Position numbers and translations under genes: made by a program. From the NCBI RefSeq assembly GCF_001263395.1, contig NZ_CP011786.1:1766061-1830060 (forward strand): DNA of 64,000 nt, written 5' to 3'. Source of the stretch: Bifidobacterium actinocoloniiforme DSM 22766 (GTDB lineage Bacteria > Actinomycetota > Actinomycetes > Actinomycetales > Bifidobacteriaceae). Every line of letters begins with the position of its first letter. Positions within the stretch are counted from its first letter, which is position 1. Below the pieces are notes generated by a model, which had not been told where the DNA came from, did not search any database, and saw nothing but the letters and a program-made list of their open reading frames with translations. Positions 52,934-62,569 of this stretch are shown here, one piece after another.

Positions 52934-54445
52934 ATGGAAAACCCCTTTGAAGGCAAGGAAATCTGGTTCGGCGTCGGATCGCAGGACCTCTACGGTGAGG
53001 ACACCCTGCGGCAGGTGGCCGCCCAGTCCGCCGAAATCGTGGACGCTTGGAACAAGACCGGCAGGATTCCAGTCAAGCTGGTCCTCAAACCCACGCTGAA
53101 GTCCTCTGACGGCATCAAGCGGTTCATGGTCGAGGCCTCGGCAGATCCCGACTGCATCGGCGTGGTGGCCTGGATGCACACCTTCTCGCCGGCGAAGATG
53201 TGGATACGCGGCCTGGAGGCGCTGACCAAGCCCCTGCTTCAGCTCAACACCCAGCATCACTTCGAGATCCCCTGGGACACGATTGACATGGACTTCATGA
53301 ACCTGAACCAGTCGGCCCACGGCGACCGCGAGTTCGGCTACATCCTGACCCGCATGGGCGTGCCGCGCAAGATCGTGGTCGGTCACTACACCGACCCGCA
53401 GGTGGCCGAGCAGATCGGCACCTGGGCCCGCGCCTGCGCCGGATGGGACGCCGCCCAGAACATGCGCGTGATGCGCTGGGGCGACAACATGCGCAACGTG
53501 GCCGTGACCGAGGGCGACAAGACCGAGGCCGAACGGGTCTTCGGCACCCAGGTCAACACCTGGGCCGTCAACGAGCTGGTCTCCTATGTGGACAAGGTCA
53601 AGGACGACCAGGTGAAGGACCTGATCGAGGACTATAAGGCCAAGTACGACGTGGCCCCCGAGCTCCTGGACAAGCGTTACGACTCCCTGTTCACCGCCGC
53701 CAAGGAGGAGGCCGGCATGGTGAACATGATGGAGGACTACGGCGCCACCGCTGCCGTCGACAACTTCGAGGACCTCGGCACCCTGAGCCAGCTGCCTGGC
53801 GTCGGCGCCCAGCGGCTCCCCTCCGAGCACGGCTACGGCTTCTCCGCCGAGGGCGACTGGAAGACCTCCATGCTCGTGCGCATCGGCTCGGTGATGGGCG
53901 CAGGCCTGGACGGCGGCGCCTCGCTGATGGAGGACTACTCCTACAACTTCGTGCAGGGCCAGGAGGAGATCATGGGCTCGCACATGCTGGAGGTTTCGCC
54001 TTCGGTGGGTTCGATGGCCAAGCCCAAGCTGGAGATCCACCCGCTGGGCATCGGCGGCAAGGCCGACCCTGTGCGCCTGGTCTTCTCGGTCGCTCCGCGC
54101 AGGGACGCGGTCGTGGTCTCGATGGCCGACATGCGCGAGCGTTTCCGCCTGGTCATGAACGTGGTCGACGTAGTGGAGCCCGGCGGCTCCTTGAAGGTGC
54201 TGCCGACCGCGCGCGCCCTGTGGAAGCCGCAGCCCAGCTTGAAGGTGTCCGCTGAGTGCTGGCTGCGCTCCGGCGCCGCCCACCACACCTGCATGACCAC
54301 CTCGGTGGGGCGCGAGGCCTGGGAGGACTTCGCCCGCATCGCTGGGGTGGAGCTGGCTGTGATCGACCAGGACACCACGCCGGATCGGTTCGAGAAGGAC
54401 ATGATGATGGAGGAAATCTACCATCGGTTGGATAACCAGCGCTGA
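52934..54445 (+). CDS. araA: L-arabinose isomerase
   Basis: A 503-residue isomerase converting L-arabinose to L-ribulose. ENPFEGKEIWFGVGSQDLYGEDTL starts the protein as in the family. CIGVVAWMHTFSPAKMWI, LLQLNTQHHFEIPWDTIDMDFMNLNQSAHGDREFGY and MGSHMLEVSPS carry substrate and metal residues (Glu and His). Codons are strongly GC-ending. It is the last gene of araBDA, followed by a stem-loop. Confidence 0.97.
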   Translation: MENPFEGKEIWFGVGSQDLYGEDTLRQVAAQSAEIVDAWNKTGRIPVKLVLKPTLKSSDGIKRFMVEASADPDCIGVVAWMHTFSPAKMWIRGLEALTKPLLQLNTQHHFEIPWDTIDMDFMNLNQSAHGDREFGYILTRMGVPRKIVVGHYTDPQVAEQIGTWARACAGWDAAQNMRVMRWGDNMRNVAVTEGDKTEAERVFGTQVNTWAVNELVSYVDKVKDDQVKDLIEDYKAKYDVAPELLDKRYDSLFTAAKEEAGMVNMMEDYGATAAVDNFEDLGTLSQLPGVGAQRLPSEHGYGFSAEGDWKTSMLVRIGSVMGAGLDGGASLMEDYSYNFVQGQEEIMGSHMLEVSPSVGSMAKPKLEIHPLGIGGKADPVRLVFSVAPRRDAVVVSMADMRERFRLVMNVVDVVEPGGSLKVLPTARALWKPQPSLKVSAECWLRSGAAHHTCMTTSVGREAWEDFARIAGVELAVIDQDTTPDRFEKDMMMEEIYHRLDNQR

Positions 54446-54484
54446 GTTCGGCCTGAGTCGGGCCTGAGCAGCCCAGTAGCCGAC

Positions 54485-54519
54485 AAGGGGCCGGTCGTCG
54501 ATTGTGGCGGCCGGCCCTT
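54485..54519 (+). terminator. Stem-loop after araA
   Basis: AAGGGGCCGG and CCGGCCCTT pair with one bulge around a 16-base loop, 40 bases past the araA stop. No strong T-tract follows. The rest of the 250-base gap to the next gene holds nothing I recognise. Confidence 0.5.
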
Positions 54520-54698
54520 CGCGTGCCTGGAGGCGGTGCGCGCGAGGGTCCGAGAGCGCTTCCTAGCGCGTTTGCGCGAGATTCGACCACATGGCTGACA
54601 GGCCCCTAGTCCGGCGGCGGGTGGCCGACTAGAGTGGTCCCTGGAACCGACGGAGACGAAGCGCGCGGCGTGCGCGCGGACGGGCGGAGGAAGCGACT

Positions 54699-55547
54699 AT
54701 GGGCCAAGTGCCGGGTATCGCGTTGCGGGACGGTAGGACGATTCCCCAGGTAGGCCTGGGCGTGTTGCGGGTGGAGGACGAGCGCACCGCCGGGGTGGTG
54801 GCATCCGCCCTGGAAGTGGGCTACCGGCATATCGACACGGCGGCGGGCTACGGCAATGAGCGAGGCGTGGGCCAGGGGCTGGCCCAGGCGGGTCTCGCCG
54901 ATTGGCCGGAGCGGGAGGATTTGTGGCTGACGACCAAGCTCAAAGACTCCGAGCAGGGCTATGACAACGCGCTGAAGGCCTTCGACCGCCAACTTGGTCT
55001 GCTGGGCACCGACTACGTGGACCTGTACATGATCCACTGGCCCACGCCCTTTAACTGGCGGGCGGACCGGACCTGGCGGGCCTTCGACCGCCTGCGCCAG
55101 GAGGGCCGCGCGCGCTCGCTGGGCGTGTGCAATTTTCTGCCCGAACATCTGGATCGCCTTCATAAGGAGACCGGCGAGTACCCGGTCGTCAACCAGATCG
55201 AGCTTCACCCCAGCTGGCAGCAGCGGGAGACGGTCGCTTACTGCCGAGAGCATGGCATAGCGGTGGAAGCGTACTCGCCCCTGGCGCGCGGCGCCGACCT
55301 GGAGGCCGGAGGAGGCCTGATAGCCGCCATAGCCCGCGCCCACGGGGTCAGTCCCGCCCAGGTGATTCTGCGCTGGCATATTGAGAACGGGACCATCATC
55401 ATCCCCAAGTCCGTCCGCCGCGCACGGCAAGTGGAGAACCTGGATCTCTTCTCCTTCTCGCTGAGCCAGGGTGAGCACGTCCAAATCGACGCCCTGGACG
55501 GGCCGACCCGAGCCGGCCACGATCCGTTGACTTTCACTTACGCCTGA
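54699..55547 (+). CDS. Aldo-keto reductase (2,5-diketo-D-gluconate reductase-like)
   Basis: A 282-residue NADPH-dependent reductase of the AKR5 group. The catalytic tetrad is Asp46 (HIDTAAGYGNE), Tyr51, Lys80 (TTKL) and His113 (MIHWP). SLGVCNFLPEHLDRL and IIPKSVRRARQVENLDLF are the two other family signatures, the second binding NADPH. The substrate cannot be assigned. The start is set by GGCGGAGGAAG. The next gene begins 2 bases after its stop. Confidence 0.9.
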   Translation: MGQVPGIALRDGRTIPQVGLGVLRVEDERTAGVVASALEVGYRHIDTAAGYGNERGVGQGLAQAGLADWPEREDLWLTTKLKDSEQGYDNALKAFDRQLGLLGTDYVDLYMIHWPTPFNWRADRTWRAFDRLRQEGRARSLGVCNFLPEHLDRLHKETGEYPVVNQIELHPSWQQRETVAYCREHGIAVEAYSPLARGADLEAGGGLIAAIARAHGVSPAQVILRWHIENGTIIIPKSVRRARQVENLDLFSFSLSQGEHVQIDALDGPTRAGHDPLTFTYA

Positions 55548-55549
55548 TT

Positions 55550-56323
55550 ATGGGCGCTTATAGACCAAGCGGCGGCTCCAGGCGCGGCCGCCGGAGCCCG
55601 GGATCGGCCCGTTTCCGCTCCTCCAGCCTAGGCGAGCGCCTGCTGATCGCGCTGGTGGTCGCTGTCGTCATCGGCGTCACCATCGGCTTGCTCCTGCCTC
55701 GCCTGAGCCCGCAGGTCTCGCGGATGACCGGGGGCTATACGGCGAGCGGCGACGCGGCGAACACCCTGGGGACCTTGAGCGTCGTGGACCGACCCAAACC
55801 CCACCACCATTACAACCGCGACAGCTTTGGCTTCAAGATGACCGACGAGGATGGCAACGGCTGCAACATCCGCGAGGATGTGCTCACCAGGGATTTAAAG
55901 GACGTGCGCACCACCACGCCCGGCGGCTGCAAGGTCGCCAGCGGGATTTTGCACGACCCCTACACCGGCAAGACGATCGCTTTCACCCGGGGGGCGCGCA
56001 CCAGCGCCCAGGTGCAGATCGACCATGTTGTAGCCTTGGAGGACGCCTGGCAGTCCGGGGCTAGCGAGTGGGACCAGGCCCGGCGCTACCAGCTGGGCAA
56101 CGACCCGTACAACCTCCTGGCCGTGGATGGTCCTTCCAACCAGGAGAAGGGCTCAGCCTCAGCCGCCTACTGGCTGCCGCCCCAGGCCAGCTACCGCTGC
56201 GACTACGTAGCCCGGCAGATCGGGGTCAAGTCCAAGTACGAGCTGAGTGTCACCTCCCAGGAGAAGGACGCCATGATGATGGTCCTGCACTCCTGCCCTG
56301 GGCAGCCGGTGCCCAGTAAGTGA
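55550..56323 (+). CDS. Membrane-anchored HNH-family (DUF1524-like) nuclease
   Basis: A 257-residue protein. A basic N-terminus of about 28 residues is followed by one membrane helix (LLIALVVAVVIGVTIGLLL), so the domain is probably outside the cell. The C-terminal domain has QIDHVVALEDAWQSG (His), NDPYNLLAVDGPSNQEKG (Asn) and AAYWLPP, the pattern of secreted actinobacterial HNH/DUF1524 proteins. Four Cys residues may form disulfides. A role in digesting extracellular DNA is inferred. It starts 2 bases after the reductase with little ribosome site, so it may depend on coupling. Confidence 0.8.
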   Translation: MGAYRPSGGSRRGRRSPGSARFRSSSLGERLLIALVVAVVIGVTIGLLLPRLSPQVSRMTGGYTASGDAANTLGTLSVVDRPKPHHHYNRDSFGFKMTDEDGNGCNIREDVLTRDLKDVRTTTPGGCKVASGILHDPYTGKTIAFTRGARTSAQVQIDHVVALEDAWQSGASEWDQARRYQLGNDPYNLLAVDGPSNQEKGSASAAYWLPPQASYRCDYVARQIGVKSKYELSVTSQEKDAMMMVLHSCPGQPVPSK

Positions 56324-56352
56324 GCGTGGGCTCGCGCCCGATAAGGGGCTGA

Positions 56353-58002
56353 TCAGTCCTTACCGATGGGCTTGGCGGGAGCGTTGAGCGGGGGCGTGGT
56401 CATCTGTGTGGCCGCGGCCTCCTCCTTCTGATCGGCTTCTTCCTCGCTGGTGGAAGAGCTGCGGGCGGAAGCGGCCCCAGGCACATGGACGAAACGGATG
56501 TGGCGCAGGACCATGCGGGTCATGGCCCGGCCCGAGCCCGCGTCCTCGCCGCGCACGCCGAAGTAGACCAGGGCCAACATGCAGAAGCAGATGATGGCGG
56601 AGATGCGCAGGGCCCACTGGACGCCGAAGATATTCGAGGCGACCTGGGTGGAGGCGCCACCGCCGATGGCCTGGTGGTGGATGGAGGTGATCGTCTCCAT
56701 CAGGATGACCAGGACCGGCGCGCCGACCGCTCCGGCTATCTGGCGGGCTGTGTTGGTCACGGCGGACCCGGCGGACAGATTCTTGGGCGGCAGGTTGTTC
56801 AGAGACCAGGTGGTCAGCGGCATCAGCGTGAAGCCCATGCCGATCTGGCGGATGAACTGGAGGATGGAGACCATGCCGATCCAGGTGGTCGCTCCGATCA
56901 TGCTCATGCCCAAGGTGCCCAGGAAGAGGATGGTGCAGCCGGTCAGGGCCACAGGCCGGGCCCCCATTCGGTCCAGGAGGCGGCCGCCGAAGAACTGGGC
57001 GATGGCGGTGCCGATCGCGCCGGGCAGCATGACCAGGCCCGACATGGTGGCCGAGAAGCCTCGGTCGGTCTGGATGTACAGGGGCAGGATCACCGTCACG
57101 GAGCTGAAGGCGAAGAAGGAGAGGGAGGCGATGGCGGTGCCGACCGTGAAGTTCTTGACCTTAAGCACCCGCAGGTCCAGCAGGGGCTTGGCCTGGTGGA
57201 GCTGACGCAGGCAGAACCAGACGATGCCGACCAGACCGATCGCCGTCGGTAGCCAGAACATCGGGCTGGACAGCGAGAAGGTCTCGATGTTGGTGAATCC
57301 GAACATCAGCCCGCCGAAGCCGAAGATCGACAGGGCCACCGAGAAGAAGTCGGTCTTGATGGACTTGTCAGTACTGCCGAAATCGCGCAGCCACAGGATG
57401 GAGACGATCAGCGCCAAGGCGCCCAGCGCCGCGAGGGAGAGGAAGATGGAGCGCCAGCCGTGGGAGTCGGTCTGCCAGCCGCCGAAGGTGGGGCCGATGG
57501 CCGGGGCCACGCTCATGGCTACGCCGACCGTCCCCATGGCCATGCCGCGCTTGGCCAGCGGGTAGATGGAGAAGACCGTGATCTGCAGGACCGGCCACAT
57601 GGCGCCGGTGCCGACCGCTTCCAGGACGCGGCCTAGGAGGACCAGCGCGAACGATGTGGACTGCCAGCTCAGCAGGGAGCCGATGGTGAAGATCGTCATC
57701 GAGGTGATCACGATCTGCCTGGTGGAGAAGCGCTTGGTCAGGAAGCCGGTCAGCGGCACCATGACGCCCATCACCAGCTGGAAGACCGAGGTCATCCACT
57801 GACCGGTGGTCAGGGTGATGTGGAATTCGCCCACGATGGTGGGCAGGGCTGAAGCCAACTGGAGCTGGGTAAAGTTGCCCAAAAAGGTGATGGCGGTAAG
57901 GATGGATAGGGAAATCAGGGCCGTCCTTGTTAAATGCCCGTCGGTGTAAGCCGCCTCCCTAGTGAGCGCCTGCTTGCTTGCAGTCAGCTCCGGCTTCCTC
58001 AT
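56353..58002 (-). CDS. MFS drug exporter, DHA2 (EmrB/QacA) family
   Basis: A 549-residue transporter with about 14 membrane segments. Family motifs include LASALPTIVGEFHITLTTGQWMTSVFQL, GRVLEAVGTGAMWPVLQ (motif C-like region after helix 4) and GPTFGGWQTDSHGWRSIF. It would use the proton gradient to expel drugs or organic cations. A polar tail of about 70 residues with acidic clusters follows the last helix. The AAAAGGAAG site favours the ATG at 58002. It is divergent from pstS and convergent with the HNH gene. Confidence 0.9.
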   Translation of the reverse strand: MRKPELTASKQALTREAAYTDGHLTRTALISLSILTAITFLGNFTQLQLASALPTIVGEFHITLTTGQWMTSVFQLVMGVMVPLTGFLTKRFSTRQIVITSMTIFTIGSLLSWQSTSFALVLLGRVLEAVGTGAMWPVLQITVFSIYPLAKRGMAMGTVGVAMSVAPAIGPTFGGWQTDSHGWRSIFLSLAALGALALIVSILWLRDFGSTDKSIKTDFFSVALSIFGFGGLMFGFTNIETFSLSSPMFWLPTAIGLVGIVWFCLRQLHQAKPLLDLRVLKVKNFTVGTAIASLSFFAFSSVTVILPLYIQTDRGFSATMSGLVMLPGAIGTAIAQFFGGRLLDRMGARPVALTGCTILFLGTLGMSMIGATTWIGMVSILQFIRQIGMGFTLMPLTTWSLNNLPPKNLSAGSAVTNTARQIAGAVGAPVLVILMETITSIHHQAIGGGASTQVASNIFGVQWALRISAIICFCMLALVYFGVRGEDAGSGRAMTRMVLRHIRFVHVPGAASARSSSTSEEEADQKEEAAATQMTTPPLNAPAKPIGKD

Positions 58003-58323
58003 GCACAACCACTTCCTTTTCTCGTGTCCGATTAACTGGACCGCTGAGTGCGGATTTTCCCAGATTCATCAGTTCTACCATGCGTGTTAACGCGGTGTTT
58101 CGTCTCGTGATACGTAGTAATGGTGGACCGCTCGTCCAGAATTCCGCCCATGGGAAAAGGGAGGACAGTTCTTGCTCCTCCGCCGCGAACCCTGTGAAAA
58201 GATTCGTCCAACACAATTTCACCCTAGTACTTGGGCTGGATTAGGGCCGGCTGGCGCCATTCATCATCAGGTTCGGTTAAGCTGGTTCATGTGGCTCTTT
58301 CTGATGACCAGTCAAGGAGAAAC
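58003..58323. other. Divergent promoter region, MFS exporter and pstS
   Basis: About 320 bases that must contain both promoters. A near-palindrome CGTGTTAACGCG lies at 58083-58094. Repeated GGTT elements (58270, 58275, 58284) lie close to pstS and are weakly reminiscent of a phosphate-regulon box, but their spacing does not fit the 11-base direct repeats known in Actinobacteria. No coding frame of quality is seen. Confidence 0.4.
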
Positions 58324-59463
58324 ATGAGCAAGCCTGCCTTCGTTCGAGGCGCGGCCCTGCTGACCGCTTTCGCCCTGACGCTGTCCCTTGCCGCATGCGG
58401 GGACAATGAGCCGGCTTCCGCGCCCCAGCGGTCCGGGCAGCCGGCGGCGGTGGATTTGCCCGGCGAATACGCGGGCTCGGGGGCCTCCTCCCAGCAATCG
58501 GCCGACGAAGCTTGGATCGCCTCCTTCCATGCCGGGCATCCCTCGTCCCGAATCTCCTACGACCCGGCGGGCTCCGGGGCTGGCGTCACCGCCTTCCTGT
58601 CCGGCGCGGTCGTCTGGGCCGGCACCGACGAGCCCTTGACCCAGGACCAGGTGGAGGCCTCCCGGTCCGTCTGCGCGACCGGTTCCGCCTTTGACCTGCC
58701 GGTCTACGCCACCCCGATCGCCTTCGCTTATAATCTGCCTTCGGCCGGGCTGAACCAGGCCGGCCGCCACCTCAAGATGGACCCGGCCACCGTGGCGCGG
58801 ATTTTCGACGGGCGCATCACCCGCTGGAACGACCCCCGCTTGGTCCGGCTCAACCCTGGGGTGGACCTGCCTGACTTGCCAATCACCGTGATTCACCGCT
58901 CCGACAAATCCGGCACCACCAAGAGCCTGACTTCCTACCTCAAGGCCGCGGCTGGCGACGCTTGGCCCCACAAGCCGGGCGAGAACTGGCCCAACGATGT
59001 GGGCCAGGGCGCGAAGGGCACCTCGGGCCTGGTGATGACGCTGACCCAGGCTGAGGGCACGTTCGGCTACGCCGACGCCGCCCAGACCACAGGCTTGGGC
59101 ACGGTCGCGGTCAAGGTGGGCGAGGGATACGAACCGGCCTCGGCCAAGGGCGCCGCCAAGGCCCTGGACCACTCCTCCTTCCTGCCGCAGCCTGCGGGAT
59201 CCTTGCGTCAAGTGATCGATGTGGACTACGCCAGCCAGACCCCGGGCGCCTACCCGGTCCTCCTGGTCTCCTACGACGTGGTCTGCCAGGCTTACAAGCG
59301 CGATCCAGACCGGCGTAAGGCCACGTTCGCCAAGGCCTGGCTGACTTACTTGGCCTCTGAGGACGGGCAGGCCCAGGCTGCGTCCAACGCCGGATCGGCC
59401 CCCCTGAGCCCGGCCGTGCGCGAGCGGATCATGGGCTCCGTGCGAGCGATCGAGGGCGCATGA
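58324..59463 (+). CDS. pstS: Phosphate ABC transporter, substrate-binding lipoprotein
   Basis: A 379-residue lipoprotein. The signal peptide ends in the lipobox LAAC (about 19-22), after which Cys is lipidated. The phosphate-binding segments are GSGASSQQSADEAW, DPAGSGAGVTAFLSG, WAGTDEPLT and HRSDKSGTTKSLTSYL. The AAGGAG site sets the ATG at 58324. The stop overlaps pstC by ATGA, so the operon is translationally coupled. Confidence 0.95.
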   Translation: MSKPAFVRGAALLTAFALTLSLAACGDNEPASAPQRSGQPAAVDLPGEYAGSGASSQQSADEAWIASFHAGHPSSRISYDPAGSGAGVTAFLSGAVVWAGTDEPLTQDQVEASRSVCATGSAFDLPVYATPIAFAYNLPSAGLNQAGRHLKMDPATVARIFDGRITRWNDPRLVRLNPGVDLPDLPITVIHRSDKSGTTKSLTSYLKAAAGDAWPHKPGENWPNDVGQGAKGTSGLVMTLTQAEGTFGYADAAQTTGLGTVAVKVGEGYEPASAKGAAKALDHSSFLPQPAGSLRQVIDVDYASQTPGAYPVLLVSYDVVCQAYKRDPDRRKATFAKAWLTYLASEDGQAQAASNAGSAPLSPAVRERIMGSVRAIEGA

Positions 59464-60509
59464 GCGCGGGACGGGAAAGTCGGGATGACATGGACCGGTC
59501 GGATGAATCATTGAAAACCTCAGCGCCGCCCGAGCTCGCGGAGCCCGCACCATCCGGTAAGCGAGGCGGATCAGCGGATGGTGCGTCGTCGGGCCGTGTG
59601 GCCGATAAAGCCTTCAAGGCTTGCGCTTGGGGGGCAGGACTGCTGATTCTTGTGGCCTTGGCCGCTGTCACCCTCTTCCTGGTCTTGCGGGCCTTGCCCG
59701 CCTTCACCGGCGATCCGGCGGCGCGCGCCTCGGCCTTGGACTCCCTGTCCGGCGGGCGTGCCCACGGCTTCCTGTCGTACGTGGGGCCTCTCTTGTTCGG
59801 TACGGTCCTGATCGCAGGCCTGGCCCTGCTGGTCGCCTTCCCGATTTCGACCGGCATCGCCCTCTTCATCACCCACTACGCCCCCCGCCGCCTGTCCTCG
59901 GCGCTGTCGGCCGTGATCGACCTCCTGGCCGCCATCCCGTCAGTGATTTACGGCCTGTGGGGGGCGCTGGTCCTGGTGCCCGCGATCACCGGCTTCTGGG
60001 CATGGGTGGCGCGCTGGCTGGGCTGGATTCCAATCTTCGCTGGGCCCGCAGCGGCGCCCGCCCGCTCGGTCGCCACAGTCGCCCTGGTTCTGGCTGTCAT
60101 GATCATCCCAATCATCAGCTCGGTGGCCCGAGACATCTTCGCTCAAGCACCCCGTCTCCAGCAGGAGGCCGCCTTGGCCCTGGGCGCCACCAAGTGGGAG
60201 ACCATCCGCCTGGCCGTCCTGCCCTTCGGCCGTGCAGGGCTGATTTCCGCCTCGATGCTGGGCCTGGGCCGCGCCCTGGGCGAGACCATGGCCGTGCTGA
60301 TGATCCTCTCTCCCGGCCTGACCTACTCGGTGCGCCTGCTGAGGGCCTCGACCAACCAGACCATCGCCGCCAACATCGCCGCCCAGTTCCCGGAGGCCAA
60401 TTCGATGGGCGTGTCCACCCTGATCGCCAGCGGCCTGGTCCTCTTCGCCATCACCTTCCTGGTCAACTATCTAGCCCGGCGCATCACGCGGAAGGGGGGT
60501 GCGCGATGA
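59460..60509 (+). CDS. pstC: Phosphate ABC transporter permease PstC
   Basis: A 349-residue membrane subunit. About 55 polar residues precede six membrane helices. The permease (EAA) loop is EAALALGATKWETIRLAVLPFGRAGLISASMLGLGRALGETMA. AIPSVIYGLWG is the second PstC landmark. Coupled to pstS and pstA by ATGA overlaps on both sides. Confidence 0.95.
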   Translation: MSAGRESRDDMDRSDESLKTSAPPELAEPAPSGKRGGSADGASSGRVADKAFKACAWGAGLLILVALAAVTLFLVLRALPAFTGDPAARASALDSLSGGRAHGFLSYVGPLLFGTVLIAGLALLVAFPISTGIALFITHYAPRRLSSALSAVIDLLAAIPSVIYGLWGALVLVPAITGFWAWVARWLGWIPIFAGPAAAPARSVATVALVLAVMIIPIISSVARDIFAQAPRLQQEAALALGATKWETIRLAVLPFGRAGLISASMLGLGRALGETMAVLMILSPGLTYSVRLLRASTNQTIAANIAAQFPEANSMGVSTLIASGLVLFAITFLVNYLARRITRKGGAR

Positions 60510-61561
60510 GACAGTCGGACATAGCCAATCCCAAGGAGCTAAACCAGGTCTCCGATGACGGCCGCTCCGCGCGCGAACCGGGAGCGGAAACGGTCCCAGA
60601 GGCCAGGCCGGTCATCGACTTCGACCGCTTCCGCCCCACACGCTCCTCCATCCGGGCCCGCAAGCGCCACGACGGGGTCATGACCGCCCTGATCGCCTGC
60701 TCCTTCCTGATCGCCTTGGTCCCCCTGGCTTCGGTCCTGTGGGTCAGCGTCTCGCGCGGGGTCAAGCGCTTGAACTGGGATTTCCTGACCCACAACATGT
60801 CCGGCGTGGTGGGTGGCAACCCTACGGCCACCGGCGGCCACGGCGGCATCCTCCATGCGATCATCGGCACCTTGGAGGTCACGGCTGGAGCCATGGTCAT
60901 CTCGGTGCCCATCGGGGTCATGTGCGCGGTCTTCCTGGTCGAGTACGCCTCCGGTTCCCGCTTGGCCCGCGCAGTCTCCCTGCTGGTGGACGTGATGAGC
61001 GGCATCCCCTCGATTGTGGCCGGCCTGTTCGCCTTCTCCATGTTCGCCGCGCTCGCGGGCCCCGGCACGGTCAACGGTTTCTCGGGTTCGGTGGCCCTCA
61101 GCCTGCTGATGGTGCCCACTGTGGTCAAGACCTCGGAGGATATGCTCCGGGTGGTGCCCGACGATTTGCGCGAGGCGGCTTACGCCCTGGGCGTCAGCAA
61201 GCAGCGCACGATCACCCGAATAGTCTTGCGCACGGCCCTGCCTGGCATCGTCTCCGGCGTGATCCTGGCCACCGCCCGCGTGATCGGCGAGACGGCGCCC
61301 CTGCTGATCGCTTCGGGCTTCATCGCCTCCACCAACCCGAACTTGTTCTCCGGGCGCATGACCACCCTGCCGGTCTATGTCTACAATGAGTTCTCCCAGG
61401 GGCTGGCGGTTTGCGGGCCCGGCGCGGTCCCGGGCTGCGTGGCAGGCATCCGCATGGAGCGGGCCTGGTCCGCGGCGCTCGCGTTGATAGTCGTAGTCCT
61501 CTTGTTGAACCTGCTGGGGCGCTTGGTCTCGCGGGTCTTCTCTGCGAAAGCCAGTGAATGA
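60506..61561 (+). CDS. pstA: Phosphate ABC transporter permease PstA
   Basis: A 351-residue membrane subunit. The N-terminal 60 residues are polar, then six helices. IPSIVAGLFAF and the EAA loop LREAAYALGVSKQRTITRIVLRTALPGIVSGVILATARVIGETAPLL are diagnostic. The GGAAGGGGGG site and the ATGA overlap with pstC set the start. pstB follows after 93 bases. Confidence 0.95.
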   Translation: MRQSDIANPKELNQVSDDGRSAREPGAETVPEARPVIDFDRFRPTRSSIRARKRHDGVMTALIACSFLIALVPLASVLWVSVSRGVKRLNWDFLTHNMSGVVGGNPTATGGHGGILHAIIGTLEVTAGAMVISVPIGVMCAVFLVEYASGSRLARAVSLLVDVMSGIPSIVAGLFAFSMFAALAGPGTVNGFSGSVALSLLMVPTVVKTSEDMLRVVPDDLREAAYALGVSKQRTITRIVLRTALPGIVSGVILATARVIGETAPLLIASGFIASTNPNLFSGRMTTLPVYVYNEFSQGLAVCGPGAVPGCVAGIRMERAWSAALALIVVVLLLNLLGRLVSRVFSAKASE

Positions 61562-61654
61562 TGATGGATTCAATCATGCGATTCTGCCTGCGCCAGCCCG
61601 GCGCGGGGGAGCGGGGCGCCCGGAGCGGCGCCGAGCGGAAGGCGGTGCGGTGAT

Positions 61655-62434
61655 ATGGGCCAGCGAATCGACATCAACCACCTGAACGTCTACTACGGCG
61701 ACTTCCTGGCCGTGCAGGACGTGAACATGACCATACGGCCCAACCAGGTCACCGCTTTCATCGGGCCCTCCGGCTGCGGCAAGTCCACGGTCTTGCGCAC
61801 CTTGGACCGGATGCATGAGATCACGCCCGGCGCCCGGGTCGAGGGCCAGGTGCTCCTGGAAGGTCAGGACTTGTATGCGCCGGATGTGGACCCGGTCTCG
61901 GTGCGGCGCGATGTGGGCATGGTTTTCCAACGGGCCAACCCCTTCCCGACCATGTCGATCCGCCAGAACGTACTGGCTGGCATCACGCTGAATAACAAGC
62001 GCATCTCCAAGTCGGACGCGGACGATTTGGTGGAGTGGGCCCTGCGCGGCGCCAACCTGTGGAACGAGGTCAAGGACCGGTTGGACAAACCTGGCGTGGG
62101 TCTGTCGGGCGGCCAGCAGCAACGTCTGTGCATCGCGCGCGCGGTCGCCGTGCACCCGCAGGTCCTGCTGATGGATGAGCCGTGCTCGGCGCTCGACCCG
62201 ATTTCCACCTTGGCGGTGGAGGATTTGATTAACGAGTTGAAGCGGGAGTATACGATTGTGATTGTGACCCACAACATGCAGCAAGCCGCCCGCGTCTCCG
62301 ACTATACGGCTTTCTTCAACCTCAAGGCGGTGGGACAACCCGGCCACCTGGTCGAGATGGACGATACCACCACGATTTTCTCCAACCCCCATGAGGAGGA
62401 CACCGAGCGCTACATCTCCGGCCGTTTCGGCTGA
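61655..62434 (+). CDS. pstB: Phosphate ABC transporter ATP-binding protein PstB
   Basis: A 259-residue ATPase. Walker A is GPSGCGKST, signature [17 protein letters not shown], Walker [13 protein letters not shown], and the switch His is in [30 protein letters not shown] is the PstB-type Q-loop. It completes the importer. No phoU gene follows within the window, unlike in many bacteria. Confidence 0.96.
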   Translation: MGQRIDINHLNVYYGDFLAVQDVNMTIRPNQVTAFIGPSGCGKSTVLRTLDRMHEITPGARVEGQVLLEGQDLYAPDVDPVSVRRDVGMVFQRANPFPTMSIRQNVLAGITLNNKRISKSDADDLVEWALRGANLWNEVKDRLDKPGVGLSGGQQQRLCIARAVAVHPQVLLMDEPCSALDPISTLAVEDLINELKREYTIVIVTHNMQQAARVSDYTAFFNLKAVGQPGHLVEMDDTTTIFSNPHEEDTERYISGRFG

Positions 62435-62516
62435 GGGAGGAGTGTAGCAGCAGGGCGAGGAGGGGTGCGCGTCAGCCTTGCTTCCGCAAGCGCTGTGGGA
62501 GGCAGCGGTATGGGAT

Positions 62517-62546
62517 GGCCCGGCGGCTGGGTGTGGCTGCCGGGCC
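62517..62546. terminator. Stem-loop between pstB and the RCC1-repeat gene
   Basis: GGCCCGGCGGC and GCTGCCGGGCC pair over 11 positions (one G-U) around TGGGTGTG, followed on the plus strand by TGTTGTGTG. It lies between the convergent pstB and surface-protein genes. Confidence 0.55.
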
Positions 62547-62569
62547 TGTTGTGTGTTGGGGTTGCTTGG

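Noticed and set aside
52361-54424. A 687-codon minus-strand frame opposite araD and araA
   Set aside because: It is antisense to araD and araA, which carry complete family signatures; composition is His/Gly/Val shadow.
58270-58295. Phosphate-regulon (PhoP/RegX3) box before pstS
   Set aside because: GGTT elements occur but are spaced 5, 9 and 14 bases apart, not as the 11-base direct repeats expected, so I do not annotate a box.
59621-60505. An open frame continuing upstream of pstA through pstC
   Set aside because: The pstC frame has strong permease motifs. The alternative is Arg/Pro-rich and only becomes meaningful at the pstA ATG at 60506.
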